In this document: positions 22,041-34,059 of the stretch, in pieces
Position numbering within the stretch: the first letter of the stretch is position 1
How the letters are laid out: every line of letters starts with the position of its first letter
Assembly: GCA_032718565.1 (NCBI GenBank)
Contig: JAVGVS010000012.1
Location: 2,048,450 to 2,112,449, forward strand
Direction: 5' to 3'
DNA length: 64,000 nucleotides
Source of the DNA: Distichodus sexfasciatus
Taxonomy: Eukaryota; Chordata; Actinopteri; Characiformes; Distichodontidae
Program-made: the position numbers and the translations under genes
Notes under the pieces: generated by a model
What the model was told of the DNA's origin: nothing
Seen by the model: only the letters and a program-made list of their open reading frames with translations
Databases searched by the model: none

Positions 22041-22299
22041 CGTTTTTGCCCAGGGGGGTCACACTCCCCATGCCTGCACAACCCGCGCAGTCACAGCTAG
22101 AGGTCCGGGAGGAGTCCGTCGCGTAATTGGCGGAGTTTGGATCACCCCATATTGTCCCCCGAGGAAGAGGACGGTGACAAAAGGCATTGTGATTCTGTGT
22201 GGGACTGGTGGACGTTATAGTGGCCTCAGTTCCTACTTATAGGAATGATAGCCTCTGCCACTACTGGTCCCTGTTGATGTTAGTCTATGTTTTAAGTCA

Positions 22300-22680
22300 T
22301 AGACCAAGTTTGAGTCGTAGTCCAAGTTTGAGTATCTGTTCTTGTTATAGTCTGAGTCACAGTATATGTTTGAGTCCGAGTCACAGCCCGAGTCTATGTT
22401 CGAGTCCGAGTCACAGCCCAAGTCTATGTTCGAGTCCGAGTCACAGTTCGAGTCTATGTTCTTGTCCAAGTCTCCGTTCACGTCAGAAGCCTGTCCGAGT
22501 CTCCGTTCGCGTCACAGTCCATCTGAGTCGTTGTTCACGCCACAGTCCGTCCGAGTCATTGTTCACGCCACAGTCCGTCTGAGTCATTGTTCACGCCACA
22601 GTCCGTCCGAGTTGTTGTTTACACCACAGTCCGTCGGAGTCGTTGTTCACGCCACAGTCCGACCGAGTCTTCGTTATTGG
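22300..22680 (+). repeat. two abutting tandem arrays, about 30- and 28-bp units
   Basis: First a roughly 30-bp unit (CGAGTCACAGCCCGAGTCTA) repeats at about 22340-22460. Then a roughly 28-bp unit (GTTCACGCCACAGTCCGTCC) repeats at about 22526-22672. Both share GAGTC and CACAGTCC, so one probably gave rise to the other. Confidence 0.85.
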
Positions 22681-22817
22681 TTGCATCACAACTGCCGTTC
22701 GGGAACTCCAAAGGTTCGTGACGTCATGCGTGAGGTGCCCGGGTCCTCCCTCCCTCCTAGGGGGAAACCTTGTGTGGAACGCCGGGAGGCGTGCTTGGGG
22801 GGGGTGGGGGGTTGTAC

Positions 22818-23135
22818 TGTCAGGAGCTAGTCTGTGCCTTGGCGGAGCAGACAGCAGGTGGTGCTGTGTCTCGTTTTGTGTCGGTTATTTTCGTCTTTGT
22901 CTCGTCTTGGCCCCGTTTCCCGTATTTGATATGAGTTTCACCTGTGTTTTAGTTTTGCCTCTTGTCCTGGTCTTTGTATATAAGTTTGGTTTTGTCAGTC
23001 CGTCTTGGTCGGTTCTCCCTCACACTCACCACTCTCTGTCTGTGTGTGCACCATGTATCCAGATGGACTATGTTATGTTGTAAATAAGTCACCGTCAATG
23101 TCAACTCCTGCATTTGCGTCTGCATCTACATGACA
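22818..23135 (+). repeat. 3' LTR
   Basis: 318 bp, TG...CA ends, same order of motifs as the 5' LTR: GGAGCAGACAGCAGGTGG, TATATAAGTTTGG, CACCATGTATCCAGATGG. Confidence 0.85.
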
Positions 23136-23246
23136 CTGCACTTTAAGCCCAGATAGATTTTATAACTGTATCTTGAATATGTTTTGGTAAGCAGCTAAAA
23201 TAACAATACTTGTGTCACTGTCCAAATATTTCTGGGCCTAACTGTA

Positions 23247-24350
23247 TGTATGAAATGTCATTATAAACCTTGAATTTATAACTTTGATTCGAGTGACTGA
23301 AAGTTGTAAATAAGGCAATGTGTGAGAACAAATACACTGATATACTGAATGTTAGATTTCATTTTAAAACGTTTCCAGGTGGAATTTTAGATAAAGTTGT
23401 ATGCACACACTACAATTTTACACTTACAATTAATTGTGACTTATCATGAATAATTGTAGTGTTTAACATGTTATTTTTTCTAATTGATTCCCAGCCATAC
23501 TTTTGTCATTATGCTGGGCTTTACCTCAGAACAGAGCACACAGACGCAGAAATTAACTGAATCATGGGGTCCACTTGTTAATAACACTCTGTATTAGCTT
23601 GACACACTCACACAAGCACACACACACACACACACACACATACACAGTTCATTTGTAAGTTCAAGGCAGACAGTGGGGAAATCCTCCAGACAGCAGCAAA
23701 ATGGAAGCAGGAGTTCCAATGGAAAGTAAGCCTAGTTTGCAGTGGTGGTGGTGTATTCTAAGAAAACTCTGAAATGCAGATAATAATGTTAGCATAATGG
23801 CAACCGGACAGAGAATGTTGGGTCAGACTGACTTAAGTGAAAAGAAATAACGAAAAAGGCATGTAAACCAAACTAATGAAAAAACAATACCAATTGTGAA
23901 GGTGAAAACTGGAAAGGGCGGGGAAAATAAATGGCTTGAGACAGTGAGGGCTGAATCGGAGGTGAAAGAAGTGCAGGTGATAATGAAATGGAAACTGAAA
24001 GTAACAAAGAAAACACAAGGTAAATGCAGCAACAGAGAAAGTTGTTCAAATTGGCAGTATTCATGCTGAAGCATTAAGCACTAAAAGTAGTTTTTAAAAA
24101 ATTGAACAGTATAAACTATAATTATTCAAGTAAAATACAGCCCATTAAACAAACTCACACATTCGGTATCAGTTTCAAAAAAGAAAAAGTGTAAAGTCAC
24201 TTCAGTGTGAAGTAAGAATACTTAGTCCAAGTTAATATTACTCAAAACAACATGTAGGTACAGTATGAAAGTAAAATTAGTCGCCATATACGCCATTGCA
24301 ATTGAAGTTATTGTAGGAGTGAAAATAGTGACTGAAATTGCTGCCAGTTA
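23247..24350. other. gene-free stretch with CA repeat
   Basis: No exon is recognised. A (CA)n microsatellite lies at 23617-23640; around it the A/G-rich sequence resembles internal parts of LTR-type repeats but has no clear edges. Confidence 0.45.
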
Positions 24351-24351
24351 A

Positions 24352-24592
24352 AGGTGAAAGTGAGTGATTGTCACATTGGATACATCACAGCACAGTACAC
24401 AGCACAGCACAACAAAATGTGGTCTATCCGCGAAGGAGCAGTAGACAGTTGACATGGACAGCGCCTGGGGAGCAGTGCTTGGGAACGGTATCTCACTCAT
24501 GAGTACCTCAGTGGTACCTTTACCGGTCCTGGATTCAAACCGACGACCGATCACGGGGCAAACACTGTAAATATACTACCAACTGCCCCTCT
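24352..24592 (-). repeat. tRNA-derived SINE, family A
   Basis: On the minus strand: head with a GGTTTGAATCC B box, body with CTCATGAGTGAGATACC, tail rich in GTGCTGTGCTGTG and CACTTTCACCTTT. Confidence 0.8.
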
Positions 24593-24639
24593 CTACTTCA
24601 CAATTTACAAGTATAACATACAAACCACGGCAATACCCA

Positions 24640-25330
24640 CCTTATCTCAACTTGCTGCGAGGGTTTGCACATTAAAGACAACAATTAAATGTTAACAGTT
24701 AGAGTACAATTCTCTTGGTGCCAAGTATTTAGACACCTGTCTGTTAATTATGTTGCTGTAATACCCTTATCACTACCTCTCCCCCATGTTGGATGTTATA
24801 GGCATGGTTGCATTACCAATTTTTATAATCCTTTCAATCGTGAAAATCTCATTAGAAAGTAAAAGTTGAAGTACTGTTGTAGCGCAGGGGTGAACACAAA
24901 AATTATACCACCGAACCGAGTGAAGCAATAACAAGTTTCTCATCATTAGAGTTCAGTTGGGAAAAAATGGATGACATTCTGCAATTTCTTTTATGTATCT
25001 AATAATAAGCAATTATTGGATGATATTTAATACAGCTTAAAGCTTGCACAACAGCCTCTATAAGTGCATTTTTCTCTGTATTTTGTAGTTAGTTAAACAA
25101 AGTTTGTATCCAGATGTGCAATATCTTAAATTGTGAAGCAAGTTACACAATTTGTGTTCAGATCTGTTTTGTCTTGAATACCATAACTGAATTCTGTAGA
25201 GAATTACACAATGAACATGTTCAGAAATGTAATATCTTATATTTTGTAACTGACAACATCAGATCATTCTGTTGTTTCTGGTTCTTGCACAGTATTAACA
25301 CATTACCCTAAAGCTTGTTAAAAACATGAA
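24640..25330 (+). repeat. interspersed repeat, family C
   Basis: Blocks CACCTGTCTGTTAATTATGT, GACATTCTGCAATTTCTT and CTTGCACAACAGCCTCTATA recur in order at 32180-32660, where they are about equally diverged. It is a repeat family of unknown class; no coding frame is seen. Confidence 0.6.
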
Positions 25331-25847
25331 AATCTGGTATATTTGTGTGTGTGTGGATGTGAGGGAGAATGCATGTTTGTAAATGCATACAAGTGTGTGT
25401 ATATGAGCGAGTGTGTGTACATATACACCTGTATATGCATGTAAGTGTGTGTGTGTGTGTTTGTTTGTTTGTGTGTAATTTTGTGTATTTAGATAGGTTT
25501 TTGGAAAGCTCTAAGTACTGGATTGTGACCAATTTTGTGGCTTTAAGAGGTCCTTTTTGGTGTGAAGACCAATTTTTGTAAGGAAATAATGTTTATTTTT
25601 TCTATACACTCTTAAAAACTGTGAAAATATTTGCTTTGGATATCAAGGTTAGAATTACGTGTAGCTGTACCAAGGCTGACCTCAAATCATTGTACATTGA
25701 TTATGATTAATGAACAGTTCATTTGTTTTTAACTTCTTGATTTTTTGCCTTCACAGTTTTGTACTATGAATTTGCTTCACTTTTAAAGCTGGATAATTTC
25801 ATCTCATGACAGAGTGTACATCTTATCTTTCAGACACACAGATGCAG

Positions 25848-26155
25848 ACTGGACAGGAAGGAGTGGATGCAGTGGTGGTGCAAGGTCCCAGGTTTGGGTC
25901 GGCTGTAGGGCCTTTCTGTGTGGAGTTTGCATTTTCTCCAGGTGTTCTGGTTTCCTCCCGCAGTTCAAAAAGCATGCACTATAGGTTGATTGGCGAATCA
26001 ACATTGGCCTCATAAGGTGTGACTGAGAGTGTGATTGTGTGTGCGTTTGTATGTGCGCCCTATGCTGTGTTGGTCCCCGCCTCGCGCCTGTAGTCCCAGG
26101 ATAGGCTCCAGTCTGGGATTAAGCGGTTCGGATAATGACTGATTGATTGACTGAA
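25848..26155 (+). repeat. V-SINE copy
   Basis: Central domain GGCCTTTCTGTGTGGAGTTT, GGTTTCCTCCCGCAGTTC and the 3' part CCAGGATAGGCTCCAGTC are all present, ending in GATAATGACTGATTGATTG. Confidence 0.85.
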
Positions 26156-27200
26156 CACACATTGCAGAAAATATGAATAGAACTTATAAAATGCAACAAT
26201 AGAATTTCAAAATTAGTCAAAATACAGAACGTTGGCAAGATAACACGATTAGAGGTTCTGAATGTGTTTTGTGTATTCATTTTCAATAACTTGCTCAGCC
26301 CTAAGCTGTAGCATTATTAACATCTAGTCAAAGACCTGTGTATGTGTGTGCTGCTAAGTGTACTGACATCGATGTTTATGTGTGCACACATGCATTGTTG
26401 GTGGTGTGTGTGTTTTCATCTCTGATACAGACCATGGCAATTACCTTCTCCCTGTTTAGATGTGCTGCAGTTACGCTTCCATCAACGAACTTGTCGTCTT
26501 TTCCACAGCCAAAACCTGGAGGATATGGAGGTTATCGCTTTGTTTCCCTCCTCCTTCACGCCGTCTATCTGCTCCGGACTGGACCAACGCCCTTCTGCTG
26601 ACTGTGATCGGGCGTAACGTCCAGCCCTGGGCAGGGACAGAAGCCCTCAATGTCAACACTCTGCCTCCTCGACATGCAGCACAGAGACTCGTGCTCTGTT
26701 TAGTATTCCAGCACTCCAGTTTCCTAAAGGTTACCAAACCTAATTAGACATTTATGCAGGATCTTCAAAGGTCCTGGTATTATTAATGATGTGCTACTGC
26801 AGCACACTGCATCAATGGCTTTCTCTCCTCCTCCTCTCCTCTCATTTCCTCTCCCCTGTCTGGACCCCATCGCTATTTTAGATGTGCATACACAATCGAG
26901 ATCAACATCACCAAAAGTAACGACTTTGATTGTACTATTAGAGTGCTCTCATTGGAATAGATAGGACCAAAGTTGTTTATTCCCCTCTGAGTTTGCAAAC
27001 ACAAACAGAACGAGCTAGTTTTTGTATGCACTGCATTTAGAGCAAAGAGGGCAAAAGTGTGACTCCAACCGCGCTCCGAATGGGACTGGAGGTTAAAATG
27101 GATTTTGCTTTGTTTTGGCTTCATAAGCACCATCATTTTCTTTTGGGAATGAAAAAATCACACAGAGTCTACTGTCAACCAGCATAATGTTTATTTTTTT
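26156..27200. other. gene-free stretch, nothing recognised
   Basis: The 26430-26740 part is GC-richer and open on both strands, but neither translation resembles a known domain. It may be conserved noncoding DNA or an old repeat. Confidence 0.4.
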
Positions 27201-27592
27201 GTGTGTGTTTTAGTGGGAGTGGAATACATCAATACATTGATTTAATGTACTTCTGTAGTATTTTGGGGGGAAACTTATGACTTTCACTTCACTACATTTA
27301 AAAGACAAGTACCACACTTTTTACTTCATAACATTTCTATCAAGGTTCTTGTTATTCATTACTTTCAAATCTGTGATTAAAGTGGATGTTATTCTGAAAC
27401 ATGAATGATTTTTTTTCACAGGTGACAGCCCATCAGTAATCAGTAGGATCATGTCACGCCTGTAGACTTTAACTATAAAACCAAGTTCAGACAGGGATGA
27501 CGCTGTAGGTGACGTCAGACGCCGCAGACTTGGCGGAAAAACTGAACGAACAGCGAGGAGAATTTGGAAACTCTCCAGGAATAGATTGACTG

Positions 27593-28398
27593 GTGCTTCG
27601 ACGTTATAGTTATGAAGAACCAAACCAAATTGCATGTTCCCCAGCCAAAAGCAAGACGCCGTCTTCCAAAAGAAGTCGCCCGGCAGATTCCCCCGAAACA
27701 ATGTCGCCGGCGGGTAAAAGCATTACCGACATCTTGGATTCAATCGACAAGCGGTTGTCCAGCTTCGACGCGAGGTTGTCCCTGGTCGAGATCCTGCACC
27801 GTGAATTCAAATCCTTAAGGGAATCGTTGGAATTCAGCCAGCAGCAGGTGGAAACACTCGCTGCTGAAAACGCAGCACTACGGGACTCCGTCAAGTCTCT
27901 AACGGAGAATGTGACTCAGCTAAATAAAGAAAATAAATAAAAGAGACTGTCATCGATCTCCAGGCCCATAGTATGAGCGATAACCTGGTGTTTTCAGGCA
28001 TCTCGGAATCTGCCGAAGAGGACGCAGAAGCTACGGTCAAAAACTTCATCAAGACGCACCTGAAGCTTCCGGAGGACACCGTGGAAAACATCCGCTTCGA
28101 AAGAGTCCATCGGCTGGGAGCCAAGAGGCCTGGAGCCCTGAGGCCGCGTCCCATTGTGGCAAAATTCGGACACTTCAAGCAGAAGGAGCAGGTGAAGAGT
28201 CGCGGCAGGGAGCTGAGAGGAACAGACTTTAGCGTGAACGACCAGTTCCCCAAAGAGATCCTGGAGCGACGCAAAGTGCTGTTCCCAATCCGGCGAGGTT
28301 TCATACAGAAGGGCTCCCGAGCGGTCATCGCCGTGGACCGGCTCTACGTGGACGGCCAGCTCTACCGCGACCCCAGTACCACTCCCTGGTTATATTAA
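27593..28398 (+). pseudogene. L1-type ORF1 protein, one frameshift
   Basis: ORF1p is the RNA-binding chaperone of L1-type elements, forming trimers on LINE RNA. Residues about 40-115 of the first frame (27593-27940) form a coiled coil rich in heptad Leu (SIDKRLSSFDARLSLVE; QQQVETLAAENAALRDSV). A shift of one base in an A-rich stretch near 27930-27945 leads to the second frame (27973-28398), which has the RNA-recognition core (NLVFSGISE; RFERVHRLG) and the basic C-terminal domain (RPRPIVAKFGHFKQKE; FPKEILERRKVLFPIR). Its length is close to a complete ORF1p. Apart from the frameshift it is well preserved. Confidence 0.85.
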
Positions 28399-28565
28399 TA
28401 CCAGCCCAGATAAGAATCCGTTATATTTTCATTTTCTCTCTCTTGCTATTCCATTAACCTCTATCTAACTATTTATGTCAATTCGCTAATTTATCGCATC
28501 ATAACAAATACTATACCGTCAGTCTCCGCAGCGTTAAATATTGTTATAATGTTTTCGTTTCTGTC

Positions 28566-30900
28566 ATGTTTTTACTTGCATCCCTCCCTGCTTGCTCCTT
28601 TGTTTTTCTTGAGAAGAGGTTAAAAATATTTAGCCAGCTTAAAAAGCTACAGGCAGACGTTGTTTTATTACAAGAGACTCATAGACCTGCCACAGCTGTA
28701 GATGATCTTAAAACAACTGAGTTTCCTAATGTGTTCTCAGCCTGCTACAACTCTAGGCAAAGGGGGGTAGCAATTTTAATACATAAAAATGTTAATTTCA
28801 CAGTACTCAATACAGTTATAGATCCAGAGGGTAGATTTCTAATCATTAAATTATCTATATTTAACAAAAAGTTATGTATTGTCAGTGTATATGGTCCAAA
28901 TGTTGATGACCCCTCCTTTTTCCATGTTTTCTTTACTGCACTCTCTGAATACCTAGATTGCGCACTTGTTCTTGGGGGAGACCTCAACTTTGGACTAAAT
29001 AAGGAAATGGACAGGCTCAGTACAGCTGGAACTCAGCGCAATTGGCAATCCACAAATATAGTTAAACAGTACATGAGCGACTACGGACTTTGCGATGCAT
29101 GGCGTTCTCTTCACCCCCACCGTAGGGAATATACTTTCTTCTCACATGTCTATCACTCTTACTCTCGTCTGGATTATTTCCTAACTAGCAGCTCACTACA
29201 GAGTAACATTTCAGACGCAGAGATACACCCTATAGTTGTCAGCGACCATGCTCCTGTATCATTAACTCTAATAATTAAGAAGGCCACTCCACCAAGTAAA
29301 AACTGGAGATTTAATACATCATTGCTTAAAGATGAAGATTTTATTAAATATTTCGAGAAAGAGTGGGCTTTATATTTAGAATATAATGACCTGCCTGGAA
29401 CATCAGCATCTGTTCTCTGGGAAGCAGGCAAACCTGTGATGAGAGGTAGAATAATTTCATTCTCATCACATAAAAAGAAAAGAGAAAATAAATGTATTCA
29501 GGAATTAGAAGAAACCATCAAATCCTTAGAAGAAGCCTACGTATCCTCCCAGGAACAGGAAATGCTGATCAAAATACGTAAAGCAAAACTAGAATTAAAT
29601 GAAATTATTAATTAAAAAAACCCTCAATTCTTAGCACAAAGACTTCGCTGGCAAAAATTTGAATATGGTAACAAATCAGGTCAATTCCTAGCTAACCAGT
29701 TAAAAATAAATAAAGAAAAAACAACTATATGTGCTGTTAAAGATTTAACAGCGGATACAGTATATGACCCTGAAAGAATAAACACCACTTTCAGGGACTT
29801 TTACAAATCTTTATATTCACCACAGATAAACCCATCTAAAAACGAAATTGATCTGTTTCTTGATAATATAATTCTTCCAAAATTACCAGACATTCAAGCG
29901 ATGGCATTGGATTCTCTATTGACATCAGATGAACTTCAGGAAGCCCTGAACAGTATGCCTAATAAAAAGGCACCAGGTCCAGATGGCTTTCCAGCAGAAT
30001 TCTATAAAAAATTCTGGGCAATTCTGGCACCAACATTCCACAGAATGGTACAGGAAACCAAGGAAAATGGTAGACTTCCACCAAATATGAACTCTGCCAA
30101 CATTAATCTTTTGCTAAAACCAGGCAAAGACCCTGTGTTGCCTACCAGCTATCGTCCAATATCCCTTATTAATGTGGACATTAAAATAATCTGCAAAGCT
30201 CTCTCGAAAAGAATAGAGAAGATAACCCCTCTCATAATTCATCCCGACCAAACTGGTTTCACGTAGATTACTTAACTTGATAGACTATTCATGCAATAAA
30301 AACTTTCAAATTACTATATTGTCTCTAGATGCAGAAAAAGCTTTTGATAGGGTTAACTGGATTTTTTATTTGCAGTTCTACATAAATTTGGTTTCGGAAA
30401 CTCTTTTATAAATTGGTTAAAAATATTATATAATTCTCCAACAGCATGTGTCAAGACAAATGACCAAACATCCTCCAGCTTCTGTCTTAAAAGGGGCACC
30501 AGGCAGGGATGCCCCCTCTCACCTTCACTGTTTGCAATTTTTATTGAACCACTAGCAGCAGCAATTAGACAGGCTACAGCGATTACAGGCATTAAATGCA
30601 AGAATGTAGAACATAAAGTCAGTCTTTACGCAGATGATGTGTTACTTTTCCTCCAGCATTCACAAACCAATCTCTCTGAGGTAATTACATTAATAAACTC
30701 TTTCTCAAGAGTCTCAGATTATTCGATAAACTGGTTAAAATCTACAGTTCTCCCGATTAATTGCTCCTTCGAGAACTCTGCTTCCACTCCACTGCAGTCT
30801 GGAAATATCAGATATTTAGGCATTAATGTCTCACCTAGACTGGCAGATTTAACTAAATTAAACCACATCCCACTTTTAAAGACGGTGGAAGATGGAAAAA
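28566..30900 (+). pseudogene. L1-type ORF2 (endonuclease-RT), truncated both ends
   Basis: ORF2 supplies the nicking endonuclease and reverse transcriptase. The apurinic-like endonuclease is recognisable (DVVLLQETH; VSVYGPN; LGGDLNF; SRLDYFL; VSDHAPV) but its first strand with the catalytic Asn is missing, replaced by unrelated sequence before KRLKIFSQL. A TAA at 29613-29615 interrupts an otherwise continuing frame. The RT fingers (KKAPGPDGFPAEFYKKF; SYRPISLINVD) are followed by a small deletion and stop near 30264, then SLDAEKAFDRVNW, GTRQGCPLSPSLF and LYADDVLLF. The protein stops at the premature poly(A) tract, so the C-terminal third is absent. Non-functional. Confidence 0.9.
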
Positions 30901-31185
30901 AAAAAAGTTCAGACAGTTCTGCCGTTTTTGTCTTGCTTAAAACATTGTTGCTGTTGGAAAGTCATGAAACTAGAGCTGTAGAAACTAGAGCTTTGTTTTA
31001 AGCAGGTTGCAATGTTAATTGTATTTTCTGTGCAGGCTGCATTTACAGTTATTACAATGTCCTTCTGAGTACTTCGGTACTTTAACTCAAGTAAAAGTTT
31101 GACTGAACGTCTTTCACTTGTATTGGAGTAATATTTGACTGGTGGTATCTGTACTTTCACTTAAGTAATGAAATAGGTACTTTGC

Positions 31186-32180
31186 CTACCTCTGCAAGTG
31201 TCACGTCTGGTGGCATAACTTTTGAGACAGAAGAGGCAGATGCAGATGCAGATGCAGGTACCAGCTTAAACATACTCTATGAGAAAACAATACTTGAAAA
31301 CAATACTTGCAACTTGGGTCTGGGTTGCACACCAAACAAACAACTGTGCACTGCTGGGCAAAATGCAAACAAAACTAAACCAAGTCCAACTCCCAGGTAG
31401 TGTTGAACAAATCTGCTCCTGTTGTGGTGGAAAAAACTCTCTTTACTGAAACAGACAGAAACAAGCATTAGTATGATGGTGACCAGACGGTGAGATTTGG
31501 GTTGTGCTGGCTAAATAATATGTGACCTACTCGTTACAAACCCCCCCAAAAAACAGTGAGCGGCTGGAATGAAACTCAAGCATGAAATGTCCTCCCTGGA
31601 TTGTGCCAAACAACCCAGCCACCAAATTTGACACAGGCGTTGCCCATTAAGCTAGAAAACCCCAACTCAGTGAGTGTTAAGGTGAAAAACAAACCCAGGC
31701 TAGTATTCCAGTGACCGGGATCGAGGTGGGCAGAGCTGAGGCACCGCGGGTGTGACAACAAGGTAATAATATAAATTGAAGAATATAGATATAACTTTAG
31801 AAATTGAAAATAATATTTTTGAAGTGCAAGGATGGGCAATAGTCTTTTCAAAAATTTAGACAAAATAAGTCATGACATGAACGAGCCAGAAGTAGAAAAT
31901 GTGTGTAAAGAATCTGAATGAATAACCAGCTGCTCAATCTGAGCCAAGGATGCATAATAGTGCAATGTTCACAGAATGACAAGCACATGACATTACTGGC
32001 GTGTAAAAACACAGTATACGGTGGTCAGTTGTGGTCTCTGGCCTAATTGATCAGGGAAAAACCTGGGCTTATGGCGTGAGATAATTGATTTGATGGACCA
32101 CAACCTTCTGCCAGAGGGAAGAGTCTGAGAGATTTATATCCACTGTACTAAAGTATCACTTTTTCAATAATTTGTACTTG
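31186..32180. other. gene-free stretch, LTR-like texture
   Basis: The short GATGCA repeat at about 31235-31258 and A/C-rich sequence resemble LTR-type repeats, but no edges or target duplication were found. No exon. Confidence 0.35.
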
Positions 32181-32660
32181 AATTGAATACACTACTCACC
32201 ATCCCAACCTGCTAAAAGAGTTTGCATTTTAATTAAAAGTAAAACTTTCTTGGTGTAAAGTACACCTGTCTGTTGATTATCTTGCTGTAATATCCTTATC
32301 ACAGACATGGTTATATTATCATTTCTTATAGCCCTGTCAATCATAAAAATGGCACTAGATGTTAAATACAGAAGTATTGGTCATGTAGCACAGGTTTGAA
32401 TGTAAATATTCAACAAGAGAACCAAGTGAAGCAGCAAGAAGATCATTCATTTGAGGTCAATTTGAAGAAACAGGAAAAAGCAAGACATTCTGCAATTTCT
32501 GCGCAGCATATTTAAAACTCTACTTTTATGTAATTAATGAAAGCTAATTAAAATTTTGACTTGATTGCAGACAAGAGCTGCAGAAAGTTTGCACAACATC
32601 TATATGCACATTTCCTTCATATTTTGTGTTATACAGTGTGTGTTCAGATGTTCAGTGTAA
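32180..32660 (+). repeat. interspersed repeat, family C
   Basis: This second copy shares the ordered blocks CACCTGTCTGTTGATTAT, CCAAGTGAAGCAGCAAGA and GACATTCTGCAATTTCT with 24640-25330. Confidence 0.6.
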
Positions 32661-32897
32661 TATTTTAACACTGGATCTGACATATGTTGTTACTGTTGTA
32701 AAGTATTTTTATTATCAATATTATATAAATTTTTTGCCTCATTGTATTAAAGTGATAAAAAAGTAATATATTTTTATTTCAGTACATTTCTATTGAAAAC
32801 AGTTTGCTACATTTGTCAAATACGTGTACTTTTCTTTTGACAAAACCATTGTTACTATTTAGGATTTACACATTAATTTTGGTCTACATTGATGAAA

Positions 32898-33137
32898 TTG
32901 AGTGATTATTTGTCATTGAGAACTCACCACAGCACAGTGCACCACAATGAAATGTGACCTCAGCATTTGACCCGTCCATGAAGGAGCAGTGGACAACTTT
33001 TTGGCAGTGCCCGGGGAGCAGTGCTTGGGGGCAGTACCTTGCTTTTGAGTGATACCTTTACCGGTCCCTGAATTCGAACCTGCGACCTTCTGATCATGAG
33101 GCGAACTCCCTAACAGTTACACTATCAACTGCCCCTA
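32898..33137 (-). repeat. tRNA-derived SINE, family A, best copy
   Basis: This is the cleanest copy. On the minus strand it reads GGGGCAGTTGATAGTGTAAC, then a GGTTCGAATTC B box, then GTATCACTCAAAAGCAAGG, and ends in GACAAATAATCACTCAATTT. Confidence 0.85.
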
Positions 33138-34055
33138 GGTAAAATACATATTTTACATATTACTTAATATTTTCTAATTAATACACCTTACTTTTTGCAC
33201 GTCACGTTAAGTCTCTGCATACTAAATGCATAATGAGTCATATATTCTTTTTCTTGACTAATCTTTACTAATACCTGCAAAACATTAAATATTTATCTAC
33301 TGTCTAATATCAGAGACTTTACTATGTTTAATCAAGTAGTAACATTTTACTTTGACTTATGCATAGCTTTCAACTTCTCCATACACCACTGTCCATTTTA
33401 ACATCAATATTAATATCCCTTACTGATTTAATAAAAGCATGCCCCATTCCATCTGCCCCGGTGTGTTACAACCTTGAGTTCAGGTTTTACAGCACCCAGA
33501 GATCTCCAACTGAGAGCTTAACACACTCCGTGACCTTTTTAATAAAAGCGGCTTGCACTCATTCTGAGTCCTCTGCATTCTGCATTCTAAGATATGCTAT
33601 ATGTCTGCAGCACCCCTCTTTTATTTAAGAGCTCTGAAACTGGTTTAAGAATTTAACAGATATCATGTAATATCATTTTATTTCCCAAATAAGCAAGACA
33701 TTGTTCTCTGTCTTGCTCCAATTCCATCACTGACAAAAAATAAAATACATCATAAATTAGTAAATAATAGGAAATTATAATGTTAAGGGGGAAGTTGCAG
33801 ATCACTAGACGGTTGATTATTTTTTTAGTGTTTTTATTATATGCAGATATTGAAGCCCAACAGTTACTATACTGTATAAGCACTTTTCTAAACTTATACT
33901 TCATAAACAGGAAATGATATTCACAAGGTGAGTAGAAAAAATAATTTAATAATAGAATAGAATATCCTAACAAATTATAATAATTCAATAAAAACAAATA
34001 ATGTTTAATGCCCTTCAATAGGGCATTGCTAGCGGTCAACTTCTTTTGACAAAAT
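33138..34055. other. gene-free AT-rich stretch
   Basis: Nothing recognised beyond long AT-rich frames without domains. Confidence 0.5.
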
Positions 34056-34059
34056 ATAA

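Larger units (their letters stand above)
21374..23135 (+). mobile_element. short non-coding LTR retroelement in Tc1
   Basis: Two near-identical direct repeats (LTRs) enclose 1.1 kb. The 5-bp sequence CTGCA is present just before (21369-21373) and just after (23136-23140), a target duplication of the size LTR integrases make. The 3' LTR begins TGTCAGG and ends ATGACA; the 5' LTR begins TATCAGG and ends GTGACA. A purine run (about 22793-22810) precedes the 3' LTR as a polypurine tract would. No gag, protease, RT or integrase is present, so the copy must rely on another element's proteins. Confidence 0.85.
20214..23246 (-). mobile_element. Tc1-like transposon, deleted and holding an LTR element
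   Basis: Left terminus: TAGGCCCAGAAAAATTTGG then ACAATGACACA. Right terminus, reversed: TACAGTTAGGCCCAGAAAT then ATTTGGACAGTGACACA. These pair as inverted repeats of about 35 bp. Without the LTR insertion at 21374-23135 the copy is about 1.27 kb, shorter than a full Tc1 (about 1.6 kb), because an internal part of the transposase is missing. Confidence 0.85.
27495..30904 (+). mobile_element. L1/Tx1-type LINE, 3'-truncated with poly(A)
   Basis: A 12-bp duplication, AAGTTCAGACAG, flanks the insertion (27483-27494 and 30905-30916). The copy keeps its GC-rich 5' end, ORF1 and most of ORF2, then stops inside the reverse-transcriptase palm and passes directly into an A run at 30896-30906. Most LINE copies lose the 5' end; this one lost the 3' end. 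This points to retrotransposition of a prematurely polyadenylated RNA. Confidence 0.85.
27201..31185. repeat. family B repeat split by an L1-type LINE
   Basis: The left half (about 27201-27494) and right half (30905-31185) together match the uninterrupted copy at 5031-5870. The LINE between them inserted at AAGTTCAGACAG, which is present once in the other copy and twice here. Confidence 0.75.

Noticed and set aside
22300..22680. CRISPR-like array of 28-30-bp units
   Set aside because: Units abut with no spacers, lie in an LTR element, and the DNA is eukaryotic.
22199..22830. Open frames of 127-154 codons in the LTR element
   Set aside because: They are tandem DNA repeats read in several frames, with no gag-like motif.
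26430..26747. Overlapping frames on both strands in GC-richer DNA
   Set aside because: Neither translation shows a known motif and no convincing splice pair bounds them.
28566..29615. Long 349-codon frame as host gene
   Set aside because: Its motifs are those of an L1-type endonuclease; it is ORF2 of the LINE.
32898..33137. Possible tRNA gene
   Set aside because: A- and B-box-like sequences are part of a repeated SINE head with tail; the acceptor stem does not fold as a tRNA.
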